Positions 23,490-36,300 of a stretch of 64,000 nucleotides of DNA are shown piece after piece. Position 1 is the stretch's first letter. Every line of letters starts with the position of its first letter. The notes under the pieces are model-generated. The model saw only the letters and a list, made by a program, of their open reading frames with translations. It was not told where the DNA came from and ran no database searches. The stretch spans positions 11,480,041 to 11,544,040 of the forward strand of contig CM055835.1 of the NCBI GenBank assembly GCA_029582265.1. Reading direction: 5' to 3'. The stretch comes from Zoroaster sp. YZ-2022. Taxonomy: Eukaryota; Echinodermata; Asteroidea; Forcipulatida; Zoroasteridae. The position numbers were made by a program, and so were the translations under genes.

Positions 23490-24835
23490 ATTTAATGGCG
23501 ACCTTAATTTTCCATGAATTAGGCATATTGCAGCCGCAGTATTAGTAGCGTATGATGCAGTGAAAATGTGTGTGTGTGTGTGGGGGGGGGGGGGGGGAGG
23601 CTGATGATATTGAAATGTACATGTATGTGTGCATTACGGTATGTACAGTACACTAAAATTTCAATACAAGGCTGGGGTTTGAACAGTAGTAATAATAAAG
23701 TATGAAGATTCGCTGCGTGATATGTCATGCTACTTTTTTAGATACTGTTACAAACTTGGTGTTAACAAAACGCTAAGGTATGCCCCTCTTGGAGACACTC
23801 TTTATTTGAAAATTTTAGATGCGTTGTTTTTCCCTTCCAAAACCCACCAACCCCTCGTAATTTTAGTGCTGTGAAAGAAAGTATAATACAAGGGTTTGTA
23901 TAGTATAGCGTAAATCAATGATGGGCGGGATTTGAACAAAAACTAAAAAGCAATATGATTCGCCGCATGATAGGTCTGTAAGTTTTTGAGATACGCCTAC
24001 AGTTACAAGTTTGGTGTCAACAGATGGATTAGGTTTGCCCCTCTTAGAAACCTCGTCATTTTGAGGGCGCTATGTAAGTTTAACGGTTACGTTGTTGGTA
24101 CAGGAAAGTGATTTTCTACTTGAGGGTGCACCCCCACTAAATTGTGACACATCCATGCGCCGAGCTGTTGATCATATGCCCATAAATTGTTCTGAAAAAC
24201 AAAGATTTGAGGTCCGTACGTTGGAGAGATTGTGTAAACATGGTCCAATACCATGACATGGGGTCTTTGACCTCCAACTTTGAGTATGTTGGATACACTA
24301 GGCCCTGAACAAGTGGTCCTAATTTACTTCCATGCGTAGGGCCTTTTTTCCAAAATAGATGCAATAAATTATTTTGTTTTAGTTTTAACAATTTGAGATT
24401 TCTAAGTATTGTTTAATGATCTTTGAGCATTTTTTTAAAATGTAGTATTGGTTGGTATGGGAGTTAATTTAGTGGGTGTGGACCCCTTCAATCAGCAACA
24501 AAATGTGTCGACACACCACAAAGCACATGTATAGGCCTACAGGTTTCATGCAGGAACACACCTGCCTTCAGTGTTGATCGCTTTGATATGCCGTACCGTA
24601 TTTCTCCAGCAAAAGTGTTTTGGTAGTTTTTTCTTCCATTTTCGGCTGGAGGGGGTTTGAACAGCAGAAATAAAGTATGAAGATTCGCCGCGTGATATGT
24701 CATGCTACTTTTACTGATACTGTTACAAATAGATACTGTTATAAACTTGGTGTCAACAGATCGCTTAGGTATCTACCTCTTCGAGACACATTTTTCATCC
24801 AAAACAGCCGCCCAAGGGCACCCACCCCTCGTACA
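23490..24835 (-). repeat. Three dispersed copies of one repeat
   Basis: Copies at about 23660-23800, 23920-24060 and 24640-24800 share TTTGAACA..TAAAGTATGAAGATTCG, CGTGATATGTCATGCTAC and CAAACTTGGTGT(C/T)AACA. Divergence suggests old local amplification. Confidence 0.7.
24120..24365 (+). repeat. Dispersed repeat, copy of 12050-12320
   Basis: It aligns with the 12-kb copy over GATTGTGTAAA, CATGACATGGGGTCTTTGAC and ACACTAGGCC. Both are followed by AT-rich sequence containing ATGGGAGTTAATTTAGTGGG, so the repeat probably extends to about 24480 and 12530. Confidence 0.65.
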
Positions 24836-25084
24836 CTGTAAACAAATTCTGTATTTTTACACATATTTTTTGTCTGTTTTTTCCTTTTACATGTATTTGA
24901 TGTGAATAAACCTGTATCTGTCAATATTATTGTATTTATTTTCACATATTTTGTTTTCATTTTACCCATACTTTCATAATTTAACCATAGAATTTGTAAA
25001 AATACAGTCGAATTATGCGAATTCTTTGATTTTTACAGCAGTTGTGTCGTAAATGTGCATGTGTTTGGCTTTCTATAGCAAAAT

Positions 25085-25340
25085 AATAACAGGTCTGTAA
25101 TTTATTTATTTATTATTTATTTATTTATTTATTTGGACTTACACTTTTACAACAGTGGCACTCGGCCAAAAGGCGGTGCGTCCGACACACATACACATAA
25201 ATAATACAAAACACATTTAAAAGCAAATTAACAAGATACAAAAATGTGTGATGATACACTCTCAGTTTTGACGTCGTAGGTGTTGTCCAGAACAAGGGAT
25301 GCACGCGTGACACTAAATCTGAGGGTGTACCATCAATCAT
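25085..25340 (-). repeat. Probable LINE 3' tail
   Basis: On the - strand a GC-richer segment ending CTTTTGGCCGAGTGCCACTG and TTGTAAAAGTG is followed by an (AAATAAAT)n tail at 25085-25135, the form of a CR1/RTE-like 3' end. The coding part is not recognisable. Confidence 0.4.
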
Positions 25341-25354
25341 ATTATAGTATGAGC

Positions 25355-25490
25355 ATACTGATCGAAACGTCGGGTTGTACCTTCAGTTCTTTTCAGAACT
25401 AATTACTACTCAATTGAGCATTTCACATGGTGTCACCGCAATTACTCTTACTTATCCTCATCACCATGCAAAGCTACAAGTTCCACTTCA
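25355..25490 (+). repeat. Penelope terminal-repeat fragment
   Basis: GAGCATACTGATCGAAACGT is followed by AGTTCTTTTCAGAACT, ACTACTCAATTGAGC and ACATGGTGTCACCGCAATTA. It continues into CTTATCCTCATCACCATGCA, also found at 19835. Confidence 0.7.
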
Positions 25491-25546
25491 TTAGTTTGTT
25501 CAACTTCATTAGTTTGTGCCAGCCTGTGCCGGTTTGTCCTGGTTTT

Positions 25547-25600
25547 TGGCCGTACAGCACAAGCTGGCACAAGCTGGCACAAGCTTGTGCTGTATGGCCA
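25547..25600. repeat. Hairpin with 19-bp stem
   Basis: The stem TGGCCGTACAGCACAAGCT (25547-25565) pairs with AGCTTGTGCTGTATGGCCA (25582-25600), leaving a 16-base loop made of GGCACAAGCT repeats. Confidence 0.8.
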
Positions 25601-26369
25601 GAACTATGAGAGCCAGTGCCATCCTATGCACTTTCAATATAGTTTTGTTTACATTTCTGCTGAATTCTGCTCTTCTGCGTGGTGCAGTAGCAAACATACT
25701 CCTGTGATGGACAGGAGCCAGAACAATACCCCTATGCACAGTCACCGGCTGCCTTTGACGCACCCCTAGAAGAGGTATACAGCCTACAGAGCCCCACAGG
25801 CAGGCTGCAGTGAATCTAAGATCGCATTTGAATGGAACTTCTGTGGATGAAATACATTCATGGTTGGAGAGAACCATATAGCCCATGTGAACCCTTTCAA
25901 GCCGGTTGATGATTTCCTGTGCCTAAAAGCAGGCCGGAGTGACCTTCTACTGGATAACCCTTCCCCCCAAAAAAGTGTGTCACTGAGCTTGGATGGTAGA
26001 TGAATTGACAGGCAGATGCCTTAGCTCTGCCTTAGCTCATACATCACACAGCAGTCCCCGTGTTAGGGGTAGCCACATTTCGGGATGGGATGCGGAACAA
26101 GTGCTACAGTGTTGGCCTATATTCCAACACTGTTGTATTGTCTGACTTTGTGAGGATACTGCATCCTTTTAGGAGTCCCTTTCAGAAGGTTTCATAACTC
26201 CAACTTATTGATTTGGTGCTCCCATACAACCTGGGTCTGCAATGATGCTTCCTTCAAAAGGTGGATGCAGCTTCCTTGTAAAGGTAGACTCGCCATCTCA
26301 AACAGGAAGCTTTTTCTTACAGACAAGAACTTGGTCAGCAATGAACCAGAACATGTAGTACAACACAAA

Positions 26370-28760
26370 AGAGGTTTCCATCAAAACCAATGATGTCATC
26401 TTGACAACATATACATGAACCAAATTTTATCAACGTAAGTCAAAGCATGCCGGAGTAATAGAGGTTTGTTTAATCCCTCCCACTCCATAATATATGATAA
26501 AGATTCTTGGCTGAACAAGGGGCTGATAGGGGCGTTAACATTGATCTCCAGAGACAACGTAACCCAACATTTTCAAATTTATCCTTTGTTTTTCTTACAC
26601 TAGAGTTAACATATCGTATCCACTTAAAACTTAATGATACATTATCCTTATAGTGTACTACAATAGCTAAACATAAGAAATACCTTTAACCATTTATTCA
26701 TTTGCGCATAATCTTCATCCAAATACAGCACCCTCTAGAGGTAATGTAGGTTCTATGGCAATCAATGACGTCATCCTGACGACATATACATTAACATTTA
26801 ATGTGTCAAGTTTCATTAATGTAAGTCAAAGCATGCCGGAGTAATGGAAGTTTGTGTAATCCCCTCCCACCCCAAATGCTAAGAATTCCCGGCTGAATTT
26901 GACATGATTGGGGCTTAAACAATGAGCTCCAGAGACCCCTCAACAAAATATTTTCAAATTTATCCTTGTGAAGTAAAACTTAATGATACTTTATCCCCAT
27001 AGTGATACCTAGTGTACTACAATGGCTAAAAATAAGAAATAATTATATAAAATAAGAAATAATTATCCATTAATTCATGTGCGCATAATATGCATCCAAG
27101 TACAGCGCCCTCTAGAGGTAGTTTCCATGACAACCAATTATATCATCTCGACGACATGTGAATGAACATTTATTGTGCCAAGTTTGATTAATGTAGGTCA
27201 AAGCATGTTTGAGAAATAAGGATTATTCAATATGAAGTGATATGTACGTCCAACTAAGCTTAATATCATGGGGCTAAAAAAGTGCCCCCAGAGATAGAAA
27301 ATTCAAAAAACTTCTAAGTTAACACATTTTTGTGGTTACATTAGACATAGACAAACCCATTTAAGGCATAAATTAATTTAATTTTTTTTTCTTGGTGGCA
27401 ACAATAAAAACTAAATGATTTATAATGAGATATTTTCTGAAAATCCCTATAATTAAAATATGCATAATGTAACAAAAATAGGTTTTGATAATTTTTGCCC
27501 ATTTTGTGTTCCATCACATTTACACACTATTTTTGTATACTTGTCATTTGGTGTTTTTTGCTAGAGCTGGCAGTCCATAGTTGACCGATTTTTTTGAACC
27601 CAAAGTCAAACCTCGTGCAACTTTAGTTAATTAGCCCATCAGTATGCTAAACCCTCTTTTGTTGGAAGTTGCCTTTCACTCTTCTCTGGGTCTTTAGTAT
27701 TTTTCTTTACCCATTGTGTTTTATCTTGGTCTAGCTCGGAAAGATCACAAAGCCTTTTTGTTTACTTTTTGTGATCTTTAGACAAGTGTTTTTGGACTCC
27801 ACTTGGTGGGTTTTGGTATAAAATCTTTGTGCACATGTTTTTGTTAAGGACTTGTGACTGGGGTACCAGAGAGTGAGCACCAGCCATCATGTTAGATTTC
27901 TGAGTCCGAGTTTTTAGGGCTTGGTTTTCATTTTTTCAATGTAGCGACACCTTGGTTTTATATGTAAGTTTGTATTTGTTTATTACCCTGGATCCGTTTC
28001 AGCCATTCCATTTCCTTTTATTAATTCCCAATGTTTGCTGATGTATTGCTATGTGAGCTCTGGGTTCTGACAGTGTGTTTCTTGTGCATGTGGCAGGGTA
28101 ACATTTTGGGGGTAAATTTTGGGGAAAGCTGTCGTTTGTTTCGACGGACTATTCGTCACAGCTTAATCCAAATTGATTAAAACATTGCTACATGTGCAGG
28201 GAACACATTGGGCTGACAGAGACTCTTAGAGTTCCTTATTTTTGTACAATTTTTATACTAAAAAAAACATGGGGTGTAGCTAGTCACCCAATATGGTGTA
28301 AGGTTCAACAGTCTGTATTTCATTTACAGTATTCTTGTTTGAGTCCATACTGCCTTTATCTTGTAAATAAGTGTTGAAATTATGTAGAATAAGTCGCAAA
28401 GAAATTATAGCGGCAACAACTGGGAAGTTGACTTTCCGTATGCTAGTACATTGGGTTTATTTTTTTTGTTTTTGCTTATTAGTATAACCGGTCATTTATT
28501 TAACAATTCCCAACTGGCGGAATTACTGGAGGGGGTTCCGTTACAATAATATACGTACAATTATAGCGCCCTCTACCGGTCGTTTTCACGAGAACCGATG
28601 ACGTCATCATGACGACATATGATTGAACATTAATTGTACCAAGTTACATGATAATAGGTGAAGGCATGATGGAGTAATGGCGAGATGTTTGATCTTCTTC
28701 CACCCCTAGTGCTAAGAATTATCAGCATAAGCTCATTATACGGGTAAACAATAGTGGGCC
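26370..28760 (+). repeat. Tandem array, unit about 376 bp, diverged
   Basis: The block CAATGATGTCATCTTGAC / TCAAAGCATGCCGGAGTAAT / CCAGAGAC recurs at about 26390, 26767 and 27143, and again at about 28600 after an unrelated insert. Each unit carries a variant of GCGCCCTCTAGAGGT followed by GTCATC..GACGACATAT. Units are old and have many indels. Confidence 0.75.
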
Positions 28761-28920
28761 AGAACAGATAGTGCAACCCAAAATTTTCAATGTTAACATC
28801 TTTTTTTCGTGTTTAGGACATCCAAAGGAACAAAAAATATCGGTGGCGGTGGGTTATGGGGGGGGGGGGGGTGCACGGCAGACCCCTCCAGCCCAGACTA
28901 GTACCGTCATTATCTGCCGT

Positions 28921-31487
28921 CTAATTTTTAATTCTGCGATTGAGTGGAAGAGTGTTGGAGCGGAGTTTAAATTTGAGACTGACGCCATGGAAGTCAGTTT
29001 TATCCAAAAGATAACTTTCTAAACATGGGCGATCTTTGATGGTTACATAATCAGTTAGTGAAGATTTGGAGCAAGCTTCTTCCAACCAATCATTATCTGA
29101 AATATCCATAAGCACGCGCTTAATCGATTTAGCCAAGTGCGGATCGAAAAGGGGCTCCCCAGTTTTCGCGCAGTCAAAAATTGTATTCAAGTCGCAGCTG
29201 GTAAGAATATTTTGAGCGCTATTTAAAAATTTGAAGCGCAACTGATTAAATTCGCAGCCAAGGCTAAGCATAGTAAGTAAGAGGAGCTTGGGCCAGCGAT
29301 GCATTCCATATTAATAACTCTAGAGAGGTATTTCGCCCTCGCGATATTATGAAATGTGGAAAGAGGCGACCAGCCGAGGTCGCCGTAGAGTGCAGCACGC
29401 GGCGTATTGCGTAGAGCCTTCAGAATGTCGCGCCATTTGCGACTGAAAGTTTTCAATTCTGTCAAAATCTGACTGGCTACAGGACCATACAGCACATGCA
29501 TAATTGATCGACGGGAGCGCAATCGTCCTCCATAGGATATCCCCATAATAGACGCGGTTATAGTCGTCAAAGTTGGAGATAATAGACTTAATGTAAGCAA
29601 TCAGTCTACTCCCTTTTTTAACAACTTCATCAATATGTGCATGATCTGATAGATTGCGAGATATATTAACACCCAAGTACTTATAAGAATCGACTATCGA
29701 AATCAATCTATCACCAAGTTTCCATAATTTGTCTTTGTTAACCCTTTGACCTGTAATTAAGACATTGGACTTATCGGGATTAAAACTCAGTCTCCACTCA
29801 TTTGCAAAATCGGCAGCTAGGTTTAACATACTGTTAAGTTCATTCTCGTCATTAGCCAGTAAGACAACATCGTCTGCCCAAAAGAGGCTTCCCACACAAA
29901 CATCGTGAATTCTTACCCCTAAATCATGAGCCTTGAGTAATTTAGTGAATTCGTTGATAAAAATAGAAAATAAAACCGGAGACGGGACACAGCCCTGTTT
30001 TACCCCTTCAGTCACTTAGAAAAATTCCGTATTAATATTCCCAAATTTAACCCGAGCCTGGACATTATCGTAGGGTGCATCGATTAATCTCCAAATTCTA
30101 CCCCTTAACCCTGTATTCCACGCTGCCATAAGACCATCTCTCCAAACTGTGTCAAAAGCTTTTCGGAAATCCAGGAAGGCAATAAAAGTTTTTTTACCCT
30201 CTGCAAGACGCACGCGGCTATGCTTTTAAGGGTAAAAATGTGATCGTCACATCGATAAGATGAATGGAACCCTCCCTGGACTTCCGAAAGAGCATTTGTA
30301 CTTTCAAGGAAATCTGAGATATTCATTGCAATAATTCTGTTAAATATTTTTGCAACACATGAGGTCAGGGAAATCCCCCTGTAGTTGTTCAAATCCTTAC
30401 GGTCACCTTTCTTAAATATGGGTACAATGATACCGCGATTCCATTCCTCGGGGATCTTTTCAAACAAAATAAACATTCTAAACATATCCAAAAGCGACCA
30501 ATTTAAACACTCACCCCCGTTTTTTATGAGCTCGTTCGTAATGCCATCAATACCTGGAGATTTGTTGTTTTTGGCTATCTTCAAGGCTTCGATTAGAATA
30601 TGTTAATATCAATGTCATAAATACAATTACTATTATCCCTACCCTCATTAGCACTGTCTGTCTTACCTCTGAGATTGTTAACAAAACTCTTAGCTCTACA
30701 ACTCCGAGTGCGCTCATTATCATCATCATTTAGATTTAAATGCATTTTACCCAGAGTACGCCAGTATTGAAGAACCGTCTGGTTCATTTTTGCCTTATCA
30801 GAAATTATTTCGTTAGAGTAAGGAGATTTTATGCAATTAATACTGGGGTTATCGCGATTATTATTGCTTCCCTTCAAAACTTTCCAAAAATCCCTACACG
30901 ATGGTCCACCCTTATTAGCGATATTAATGGATCTATTAACCCGCATCTCAGCGATTTTATTCCTAATTAGTTGTTTTACACGAGTACGCTTTTCCTGATA
31001 ATCTTGCCAAAGTAAATCTCCTAAGTCTTTGTCAGATGTCACCCCGCGCCCATTGTCTGTGCAATCTAGCGGCACTTCTACGACCCTTGATACCCTCATC
31101 AATGCTATCAAACCATGAATTGCACTTAACCCTGGACTCTTTTACCCCTAATCCTACAGTCGCTGCCGCCAGGATGTTGTTTTTCCCAAGAGTCCCACAG
31201 AGTATCAGGACTGTCAAACCATGGAGGAAGTGGTCAAACGAATCAATATCCCAATTATCGAGATTAATCCGCAAACGATCACAATAAAGTGTGAAGTCTT
31301 GGTCTTCCTTAACATCCCAATAAATCCTTTTAACAACATTGTCATTTTGTTTGGCAGGGAAATTATTTTGCAAGCGCATTGTTAGAGACAAAATATTGTG
31401 ATCACTCCCTAAGCTGTATTTACGGTCTTCATCAACAATCAATTGTTACACAATCATGAACACAATTAACCAGGTTATTAGTATGGT
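28921..31487 (-). pseudogene. Non-LTR retrotransposon (LINE) with endonuclease C-terminus and reverse transcriptase, broken
   Basis: On the - strand, fragments in order are: end of an APE-type endonuclease (GSDHNILSLTMRL, 31032-31442), a linker, then reverse transcriptase. RT signatures are NNKSPGIDGITNELIKNGG, PIFKKGDRKDLNNYRGISLT, FLDFRKAFDTVWRDG, GCVPSPVLFSIFINEF and the catalytic FWADDVVLLA (about 29880). A C-terminal region follows to 28921 with LKFKLRSNTLPLNRRIKN. The reading frame changes at least five times and carries stops, so the copy is dead. The 5' half, including most of the endonuclease, is missing. At 31488 the sequence switches to a short MITE-like end. The clade looks Jockey/I/RTE-like, but I cannot place it firmly. 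Confidence 0.85.
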
Positions 31488-31581
31488 ATGGTGTTCTAAA
31501 AAGGACACATGCACATTGCAAGAAGAGTGTTTAAGCGTCGCACTAGAAGTGTAGTCGCGTCGCACTAGAAGTGTTCACCAT
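31488..31581. mobile_element. Small element with ATGGTGTTCT end
   Basis: It starts ATGGTGTTCTAAAAAGGACA, like the foldback element at 17236, and ends GTGTTCACCAT. A 19-bp block GTCGCACTAGAAGTGT is duplicated inside. It marks the 5' boundary of the LINE fragment. Confidence 0.4.
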
Positions 31582-34171
31582 TGCAGTTTTTTCTCGTATG
31601 AATAGCCGTATGTGACTAAATTTCGACTAAGACTGAAATAAATGTAAAGCCATATATTTACTAGCAAAACCAATTATACAAAAGCAGCAACCAGACTGGT
31701 CGGCAGCTAGCATGCATACGGTACTAAAAATGAATTTTATATTTTATAATTTTATATTCCTTTAAAAAAGTCCTCCACAGCCCATACATTATTATACAGA
31801 AAGGTTTTGTTTTTGAATTAGTGTTGTAGTTAACAAAAATGTTTACAACCTAAACCTTGTCTCGATCCCGATACTCCCTACATGGAAGGTGAGCTCGAAT
31901 TTGTTGGTGAATTAATTACAAAGGGACCTTAATAAAATTGTATTTATAAAATAATATAAATTCTTTAATGCAGAAAAATATTGCACAGGCCTGTTGGGTT
32001 CACTCGTCCCCACCAACCAGGTCCTCAGCAAGTGGGGTGGGCGATTTCTTTCTGCCAACTAAAATTACCATCCCGCGATATTTCAGCCAGTGATAAGTTA
32101 TGTTTTATACATATTCGTGGCTTATTCCATCAGTCCCAAAACACTTAAATATCTGGCTAGCCCTAACATATTAATGGGCTACCATACCAAACCAAAGGTC
32201 TCTGTCAGAATGTAAACAAACCCACCCTTGGCTGATAACAAGTGACACTGTACTATGGCATGAATAGACAATATACACAATGTTCGTTTGTATCTAAAAA
32301 TTCGATAGTGAATTTAATAATATAACGACCAGTACTAACACAATTAATATGGAAACTAAGAAAATTGCAAAACTGGAGGCATAAGTCTAGATGGTCTTCA
32401 TCTGGAATACCTGCAACCAGTAATACAGTGAATTTAGGGTTTCTAATTCTCACAGTGACTGAACAATGGTGGGCTATAAATTTACAAATAACTCGGAAAC
32501 ATTAATTTTTTACAAGGTTTACAACAAAATGATAAGTGGAAACGAGATGAATAATAAAACCTGCCATTCAGTAGATTACAATAAAAGTGTAAGCAATTTG
32601 ATTTAACTGAGGAATCAGCAACAATAAAAAAGTGGAAAATGCAATAAAGTAAAATAATAGGAATTAAGTAATAATCAGAAATTAAAATAATCCAGTCACT
32701 ATTCTAGGTTCGTAACATCCAAAAATCAGAGAAACAGAAGGAAAGTAACACTACTGATGAAATATTAATTAATAAATGTCAAAACAATTTTTCATGATTG
32801 GCAATTCTTTAGGTACATGTACAACTGTTACAACTGGTCATCAACTTTGTATTAAGTATGTATTAAACTTTCATAGCAGACACGTATTCCTCAAACCTTG
32901 AGTCTGTGTCATTTTATGGTGACACAAGTCAAAGTTACACTGAAAAATTGGAACTTGATCAGACTTACTGACCTGTGAATGTCTACCCACTAAGAAAGTT
33001 TTTTTTGTAGTAAAATATATTTCTTTTCTGTAAGGATAATGTATTTTGTTGATGCATAACTCCAGCCTATATGAAAGCTTCAGCAATAGTGAAAATACAT
33101 TCAGGTTGTTTATTATGTGAAATGTTTGTCTCATGAACTTTAAAAAATCATTTTGAAAAAATAGTTATACTGAAATTATAGACAAAAAGGCTTCAAAAGA
33201 AACATTTGATGAATGATGTACATTGTATTCCATAACATAAATGTGTTCCTGCCTATACATGTAGTTAATACAGTTAGTTGTGTAACAAATTTGATTATCT
33301 CAAAATGCAACTTGTGGGACATAATTATTTGGGACAGTGTTGTACATGTACACAATATTCCTTTAAATTAACAGTAGGCCTAAAATAAAATCATCTGTTT
33401 GTGTCCTTTTTGCTTTTAATTATCTGTCATCTAGCCCCCCCCCCCCCCCATATAATTACATTATTGTGTGACCATGAATTTAGGGTATGGTTCTGCTTTA
33501 AGTGGAAATAAACAACTGAACTTAACTGAATTGGAGCTATGTGAAACAGAATGGACTGAGATGGGCCCAATGACCTATTCATTTTCATTTAAAACCATTT
33601 TGTACGACTACCCTGTCTGAAGAGTTATGTCATTCATTATTGCCTGTATTTAACACTATTTTAACAGCAAATAATTTTCGAATAATTTTTTTTTGCTTTG
33701 TTTCTCCGTCAAAGTAAAAAGTATTTGAAGAGCATCGTTTTATACAGTAAAACCATCTCAAAACTGAATAAGTGTAATTTGTATTTTTTTTTCTTGTAAG
33801 ATACAATTTTCAGTTATTCGTTAGGATTTAAAGATGGACTTCAACGGAATATATTACAGTGTTTTGATGCTGTTAGGCTTACAAGAAGTGTGTAATGATT
33901 ACTTCTATATGATTAAAATTCAAATAAAGTAATTTCTTAATGTAAAAAAAAAATTCATTTTGATCAGCATTTCACTATCTAGAAAAGTCGTGTTTCGCAA
34001 AAAGCCCGAACTCATGAATAATTCATATCGTAGTTGTGACGTACAATCAAGGACTGGCATTCGCTGCTTATGCCCACATGTCATGAGTGTTCCCCAGCAA
34101 AGTGCATTAAAAGCGGCGTGTGCGAAGCGAAAGCAAGCCTGAGAGGACGACGAACTCCCAGTCGTACTCAC
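31582..34171 (-). other. Probable intron or downstream flank of the THAP gene
   Basis: AT-rich sequence without a recognised exon. If the THAP exon donor at 34171 is used, the next exon must lie here or further left. No zinc-finger or transposase motif was seen. Confidence 0.4.
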
Positions 34172-34468
34172 TTGCCTTCTCTCGATATTTGACGCTTTCA
34201 AAGTTGGAACAGAGCCTTGCTTCAAACGATATTTGGTATCCAAACCAAAACTTTCTTTCACTTGACTGGAAGAATCTCTACAGTCGCCCGTAAAATGGGC
34301 TGAACAAATCAACGACCATTTTGTCAACGTGAAATCCTTTCGTGTATTGTTCACAAACTTCACCCACTCCTTGGAAGCCGCCGGATTCCGCGGAAATCGA
34401 AAAAAACTAACCTCTGGATTCTTGGTGGCACTTCTTGTACATCCACCAACAGCACATGTGCTAGGCAT
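34172..34468 (-). CDS. THAP zinc-finger domain protein, first coding exon
   Basis: On the - strand an ATG at 34468 opens 99 codons beginning MPSTCAVGGCTR. They contain the C2CH signature of a THAP domain: CAVGGC, then W (TKWSLICSAHF) and a final PT motif (GSVPTL). The frame runs into a perfect donor, GGCAA|gtgagt, at 34171. Reading through gives another 83 codons of non-conserved sequence before a stop, so I end the exon at 34172. THAP domains are sequence-specific DNA-binding zinc fingers found in transcription factors and in P-element-like transposases. No further exon was recognised towards lower coordinates, so partner domains are unknown. It could belong to a host gene or a domesticated transposase. 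Confidence 0.8.
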
Positions 34469-35244
34469 TATGCCGTCTTACACAAAATCGTAAAAACGGG
34501 GAAAAAAATCATGTGTATCAGCTTCGAGCAAGTAAAATCCCCATTGCCAAACACAAAGACAAAACGGCTTCCTTTATTTATGCCCCAGATAGTACGTCAC
34601 ACTTACGCTGGTTTACGTGGCGCTGGTATTTCACCGTTCATTTCGTATTGTATTTCTATGGGCCTTTGCTGGGAACCATGAAAGCGCAGCAGCCAACGGC
34701 GAGAAAAAAACCACTCGCTCAGAAATCTAAGAAGGGGCTATTTTTACAATCAAAATTAAACAAAATAACGGGGAATAAAACCATCGTACTGATAATGAAA
34801 TAATAACTAAACACAACATAAACAAGACTCAGGAGACGATTTAGTGTACGAGCTCTCGTTGAAGTCCATCTTTAAGAGAAACTTTAAGAGATTAAAACAA
34901 ACTGTTTTAATTGTTATTATTTACCGTTATTAAATAATTTTAGTACAAGGCTATCAAAATCGAACTGAAAGGAGTACTGGTAGGTAATATTAGACTATAG
35001 CGATTGTACCGAACACGACCAAGTGATGGCGCTGTACCGAATCGACGGACTGGTAGCTAGTAGAGGGCGGAATCATTTGTTTTCTTGCTCTCGATCGTCG
35101 TCGCGTCGTACGTTAATGAGATGATATAATTATTTATGTAAATAGCGTTGACTTTGTGAGTAGGATTGAAACTCTTTCTTCGATCTCTTTTTTTATAAAT
35201 ATATCTCTATTTAAACCCATTATCTATCATATATCTCCCCTCTT
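34469..35244. promoter_or_regulatory. Upstream region of the THAP exon
   Basis: This is richer in CpG than its surroundings (TCGATCGTCGTCGCGTCGTA near 35090). It is the likely promoter side of the - strand THAP gene. A + strand ORF at 34513-34803 is not recognised. Confidence 0.3.
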
Positions 35245-36300
35245 CCTAGCCCCATTCTAGGGCCAATTCTCTGGACTCCCTCCGTATCCTTGACCTTGGC
35301 TGGCTAGCTAGCTAGCTGTGGTGACCGCAGCCCTAGTACCTGACTTACAACTTCTGTCATCAACGCTAACGGACGGAGCGCTGCGGTGAATGCCCATGGT
35401 TTATGCATGGAGGAAGGAAACCTTCCTCCATGGTTTCGGTAGTCCTGTAACTGTATGGACAAGTATCGCGATATCGAGCAGGCAATGTTCTGTTCCCCAA
35501 AAAGGTGTCCCAAACATGAGAAATGTTCTTCAAACTCACCTCCAAGATTCTATGCCACCTACAGATGCCTCTTCTGAAGTTTAAAACTATGCAACTTGCA
35601 TTGGCGAGATTTTATGGACATTTTAAGTTTGGAAAAATGCAAGATTGAACTACAGTACTACTACTTAGTAAACATGGAAACTGCTGGATTTCCCAACAAT
35701 GCATTGCGCGCATACACAATGACCCTCCTGCTACCGGTAAAAAACGAAAAACAGGCAGTATGTAAGGCAGTATGTAGTTGGTACGCTAAAAATCGCTAGG
35801 TGGCGCTATACTGCCTGTTTTTCGTTTTTTACCGGTAGCAGGAGGGTCATTGTGTATGCGCGCAATGCATTGTTGGGAAATCCAGCAGTTTCCATGTTTA
35901 CTAAAATACTAGTTCAATCTTGCATTTTTCCAAACTTAAAATGTCCATAAAATCTCGCCAATGCAAGTTGCATGGTTTTAAACCTCAGAGGAGGCATCTG
36001 TAGGTGGCATAGAATCTTGGAGGTGAGTTTGAAGAGCATTTGTCATATTTGGGACACCTTTTTGGGGAACAGAACATTGCCTACTCGATATCGATACTTG
36101 TCCATTACCATGATCATGGTAACCATGGGCATTCACCGCAGCGCTACTAAACTTAGTCCGTTAATGACAGAAGTTGTAAGTCAGGTAGTCGGTCAGCAGA
36201 TCAGAAGTTGAAAAATTGCTCCTTTTTTGTGCGTGGGGCTAGGGTCAAGGATACGGAGGGAGTCCAGTGTATTGGCTCTAGAATGGGACTACCCTCTCCC
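35245..36300. repeat. Palindrome of about 1.05 kb with 48-bp spacer
   Basis: The left arm runs about 35245-35760 and the right arm 35809-36300, reverse complements with scattered differences. Shared blocks include GGACTCCCTCCGTATCCTTG at the outside, CAAGATTCTATGCCACCTAC in the middle and CTACCGGTAAAAAACGAAAA at the spacer edge. The spacer is 35761-35808. No TIR-type terminal duplication or ORF was found. Confidence 0.85.

Noticed and set aside
26370..28760. CRISPR array
   Set aside because: Repeat units are about 376 bp, diverged and lack short spacers. The genome is clearly eukaryotic.
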